In this document: positions 33,427-35,244 of the stretch, piece by piece | Numbering within the stretch: the stretch's first letter is position 1 | Layout of the letters: every line of letters begins with the position of its first letter | Origin: CAZAKO01 sp964546145 | GTDB lineage: Bacteria > Fidelibacterota > UBA2242 | NCBI GenBank assembly: GCA_964546145.1 | Contig: CAZJIU010000017.1 | Coordinates: 1 to 35,244 of the forward strand | Length of the DNA stretch: 35,244 nt | Direction: 5' to 3' | The notes under the pieces: model-generated | The model's input: the letters and a program-made list of their open reading frames with translations, nothing else | What the model was told of the DNA's origin: nothing | Database searches by the model: none | Position numbers and translations under genes: made by a program

Positions 33427-33990
33427 TTATTTTCTGCAATTAAAGAGAAAGTTTAATTCAATACCGTTGGGTTTGAGAGCTGCAGTTAATTCAACTTTTT
33501 CATTGGGAAAATAATACAAATGAGCGTCGACATAGGCGTCCAGCATACAAATCAGATAAAAGCCCATGCTCCACCAGGCATACTTGTTGCGTTTCTCACG
33601 CGGACGCCAGGTGTTCATTCGCAGCTTGTAATGGGTTATTGCATAAATTGAATCCCTTTTCTGCGACTGCGATAGAGTACTCCAGGTTTGCAAACCAACC
33701 GCTGCTTTGGTATCTTTAATGTGCTGATAAATGGAATTGTATTCAAGCATCTGGTAAATGTGATAAGCTTCCAAAGATACATATACTACTGCTTTCACTG
33801 GTTTATGTACATAGAGCTGTCCCCAACCCGGAATGATAGCCGAGCGAATCAGAGCAGCCCTGGGACTGATTAACTTTCGAGTACTATCCAGAGAAGACAT
33901 TTCCTGGGCGAAGCACCCAAAAGATTCACAAGCTATTATCAGCAACGAAACAATTAATCCTCTATTTTTTTTAAAATGTCCACTTATCAT
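33427..33990 (-). CDS. DUF5683-like membrane protein
   Basis: 187 residues with a signal-like N-terminus (hydrophobic GLIVSLLIIACESFGCFA), then PRAALIRSAIIPGWGQLYVHKPVKAVVYVSLEAY, the pattern of DUF5683 proteins, and a second hydrophobic region WWSMGFYLICMLDAYVDAHLYY near 140-165. These proteins are common in FCB-type bacteria and of unknown function. There is no good ribosome site before the ATG. It lies 37 bases after the lipid-kinase gene and abuts the symporter gene. Confidence 0.72.
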   Translation of the reverse strand: MISGHFKKNRGLIVSLLIIACESFGCFAQEMSSLDSTRKLISPRAALIRSAIIPGWGQLYVHKPVKAVVYVSLEAYHIYQMLEYNSIYQHIKDTKAAVGLQTWSTLSQSQKRDSIYAITHYKLRMNTWRPREKRNKYAWWSMGFYLICMLDAYVDAHLYYFPNEKVELTAALKPNGIELNFLFNCRK

Positions 33991-34027
33991 CGGTATCAGG
34001 ATTGGTTATTATTTTAATTCCAATTGA

Positions 34028-34924
34028 CTATGTATTCCACCCGCCAATTACATAAGCCGATTGGGGTACAATGGAAACGGTAACTTCCTTGACATTAGGT
34101 TCAAACAATTCACCATCAAAATGCACTGGTAGAGGGAAATCGCTGCTGACTTTGATTTTTTTGCCCTTATGCATGGTCACCTCCTTGACGACCTCCAAAG
34201 TACCATTTTTTAGACGACCAAAGTTCAATAGAATCTTCCAGATTGGAATGTCAGCGACTTGACAAATATCAAAGATACTATCATGGATAGATGCGTGGGG
34301 AGTCAGTTTGAAGCCACCCCCAATAGAAAATCCATTGCCTATCGCAATCAGGTAAATTTTACTATCTTTAATAACAAGATCGTCAATTTCCAGATTAACC
34401 TGAATAGCCTTCCATAATGTCAGACTCGTCAGAATTGCCCACAAATAGGCTGTAGTACCTTTAAATAATTTAACCTGACGACTGCGATAATTGGCAAAAC
34501 CGTCAAAACCAATCCCCACTCCATTGAGAAAAACCCGCTCACCAATGGTACCAAGGTCTATCAGACGCAAATTATAATTCACGATTGCTTCAACCGCTTT
34601 TTGAAATCCATTAGTAATATTAAGACTTCGGGCAAAATCGTTACCGCTGCCTTTGGGAATAATGCCGAAAGGGGTTGGTGTTCCGGCTAAACCGTTCATT
34701 ACCTCGTTGGCGGTACCATCTCCACCATATGCTATCACGGCATCATAATCACGATAAATTTTATCGGCGATCTGGGTGGCATGGTAGGGTCCGCTGGTGA
34801 TATAGTAATCGAACTTATGACCCGTCTGATCGGTGATTGATTTCAGCCTGGAAAAGTGTTTAATGGTCTTACCTCTTCCGGCGATCGGATTGACAATTAC
34901 AGCATAATATCTTTTCAAATTCAC
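34028..34924 (-). CDS. Diacylglycerol kinase-like lipid kinase (YegS/DagK family)
   Basis: 298-residue ATP-dependent lipid kinase. The catalytic region contains VNPIAGRGKT (11-20), the nucleotide loop GGDGT at 67-71 with downstream NEVMNGL, and KGSGNDFAR at 91-99, followed by the beta-sandwich half typical of YegS and DgkB. It probably phosphorylates diacylglycerol or a related lipid at the inner membrane. It uses a GTG start that overlaps the RidA stop by four bases (GTGA), the only sensible start before the motif. It sits in the same leftward run as the UbiA-reductase triplet, so a link to lipid metabolism is possible but unproven. Confidence 0.93.
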   Translation of the reverse strand: MNLKRYYAVIVNPIAGRGKTIKHFSRLKSITDQTGHKFDYYITSGPYHATQIADKIYRDYDAVIAYGGDGTANEVMNGLAGTPTPFGIIPKGSGNDFARSLNITNGFQKAVEAIVNYNLRLIDLGTIGERVFLNGVGIGFDGFANYRSRQVKLFKGTTAYLWAILTSLTLWKAIQVNLEIDDLVIKDSKIYLIAIGNGFSIGGGFKLTPHASIHDSIFDICQVADIPIWKILLNFGRLKNGTLEVVKEVTMHKGKKIKVSSDFPLPVHFDGELFEPNVKEVTVSIVPQSAYVIGGWNT

Positions 34925-35244
34925 TCCAACGTCGCAACAGCTTCTATCTCAACTAGCGCATTTAGCGGAAGCCGGGATATCTGGACTGCCGAACGGGCTG
35001 GCTGTTTCTCCGGAAAGAATTCCAAAAACACTTCATTCAGCCTGGTAAAATCAGATAAATCAACCATAAATACGGTCAATTTTACAATATTCGCTAGCTG
35101 CGTTCCGGCAGCCTCTAAAACAACTTGAATATTTTGTAAAACTTGCCGCACCTGTGATTGCAAATCGGATTGCTCGATCTTCCCTGAAGCCGGATTGATT
35201 GGAATTTGACCCGAAGTAAATACAAAACCATTCGCGATAATTGC
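34921..35244 (-). CDS. RidA (YjgF/UK114) family protein, 5' end cut by window
   Basis: Partial gene of at least 107 residues; the N-terminus lies beyond position 35244. It contains the RidA features FTSGQIPINP near the window edge, VLEAAGTQLANIVKLTVFMVD, and PARSAVQISRLPLNALVEIEAVA at the end, including the arginine that anchors substrate carboxylate in RidA. RidA deaminates reactive enamine/imine intermediates of amino-acid metabolism. The shorter TTG-started reading from 35163 would remove conserved residues and is not the true start. It is coupled to the lipid kinase by four overlapping bases. Confidence 0.93.
   Translation of the reverse strand, partial: AIIANGFVFTSGQIPINPASGKIEQSDLQSQVRQVLQNIQVVLEAAGTQLANIVKLTVFMVDLSDFTRLNEVFLEFFPEKQPARSAVQISRLPLNALVEIEAVATLE

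Overview
The window looks like core chromosome of a Gram-negative, AT-rich bacterium of the FCB superphylum, near Calditrichota/KSB1-type lineages. This is inferred from gene content, not from a database search. The supporting genes are a single-spanning SurA/PpiD-like chaperone, a DUF5683-like protein, a DUF2279-like lipoprotein, Lgt, several exported proteins, a tRNA gene without encoded CCA, and the gene order thrS-infC-rpmI-rplT-pheS-pheT-small coiled coil-zapA-rny-folD. I see no insertion sequence, integrase, phage gene or CRISPR array. Coding density is high and codon use looks uniform, so nothing clearly marks recent transfer.

Layout. (1) 1-5146: a leftward zinc-peptidase lipoprotein of ACE (M2) type; a rightward three-gene set of an MBL-fold hydrolase, an RsbW-like anti-sigma kinase and a STAS antagonist (partner switching); and a leftward unknown exported protein. 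(2) 5147-10188: rightward P5C dehydrogenase, then leftward galE with a HAD phosphatase behind it, and lpdA. (3) 10480-12303: rightward PpiD/SurA-like periplasmic folding factor, whose stop codon abuts the stop codon of lgt. (4) 12304-23874, all leftward: tRNA-Val, thrS, infC, rpmI, rplT, pheS, pheT, a 66-residue coiled coil, zapA, rny, folD, a cyclic-nucleotide-binding protein, a nitroreductase and lgt. This is a translation and cell-division supercluster with mostly tiny gaps or 4-base overlaps. (5) 24103-35244, all leftward and tightly packed: RidA (cut by the window edge), a lipid kinase, a DUF5683-like protein, an NSS sodium symporter, a DUF2279-like lipoprotein, a PHP phosphoesterase, purF, a UbiA prenyltransferase, a 2[4Fe-4S] ferredoxin, a geranylgeranyl-reductase-family flavoprotein and an exonuclease-DinG helicase.

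The most interesting item is the UbiA-ferredoxin-geranylgeranyl reductase triplet at 26972-29296. It has the parts expected for adding and then saturating isoprenoid chains, which would fit archaeal-type ether lipids, or alternatively a saturated quinone or polyprenol tail. Other points of note are infC starting at AUA or AUC directly after, and in frame with, the thrS stop; a DinG that combines a DEDDh exonuclease, an intact Walker A motif and iron-sulfur-type cysteines; a small coiled-coil gene beside zapA; and an exported protein that may be a catalytically dead NlpC/P60-like fold.

Several starts were corrected by ribosome binding sites: lpdA at 10188, the PpiD-like gene at 10480, the reductase at 28147, the helicase at 26964, the anti-sigma kinase at 2945, the DUF2279-like gene at 32070 and infC at 21795 or 21798. 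Almost everything outside these points is ordinary housekeeping.
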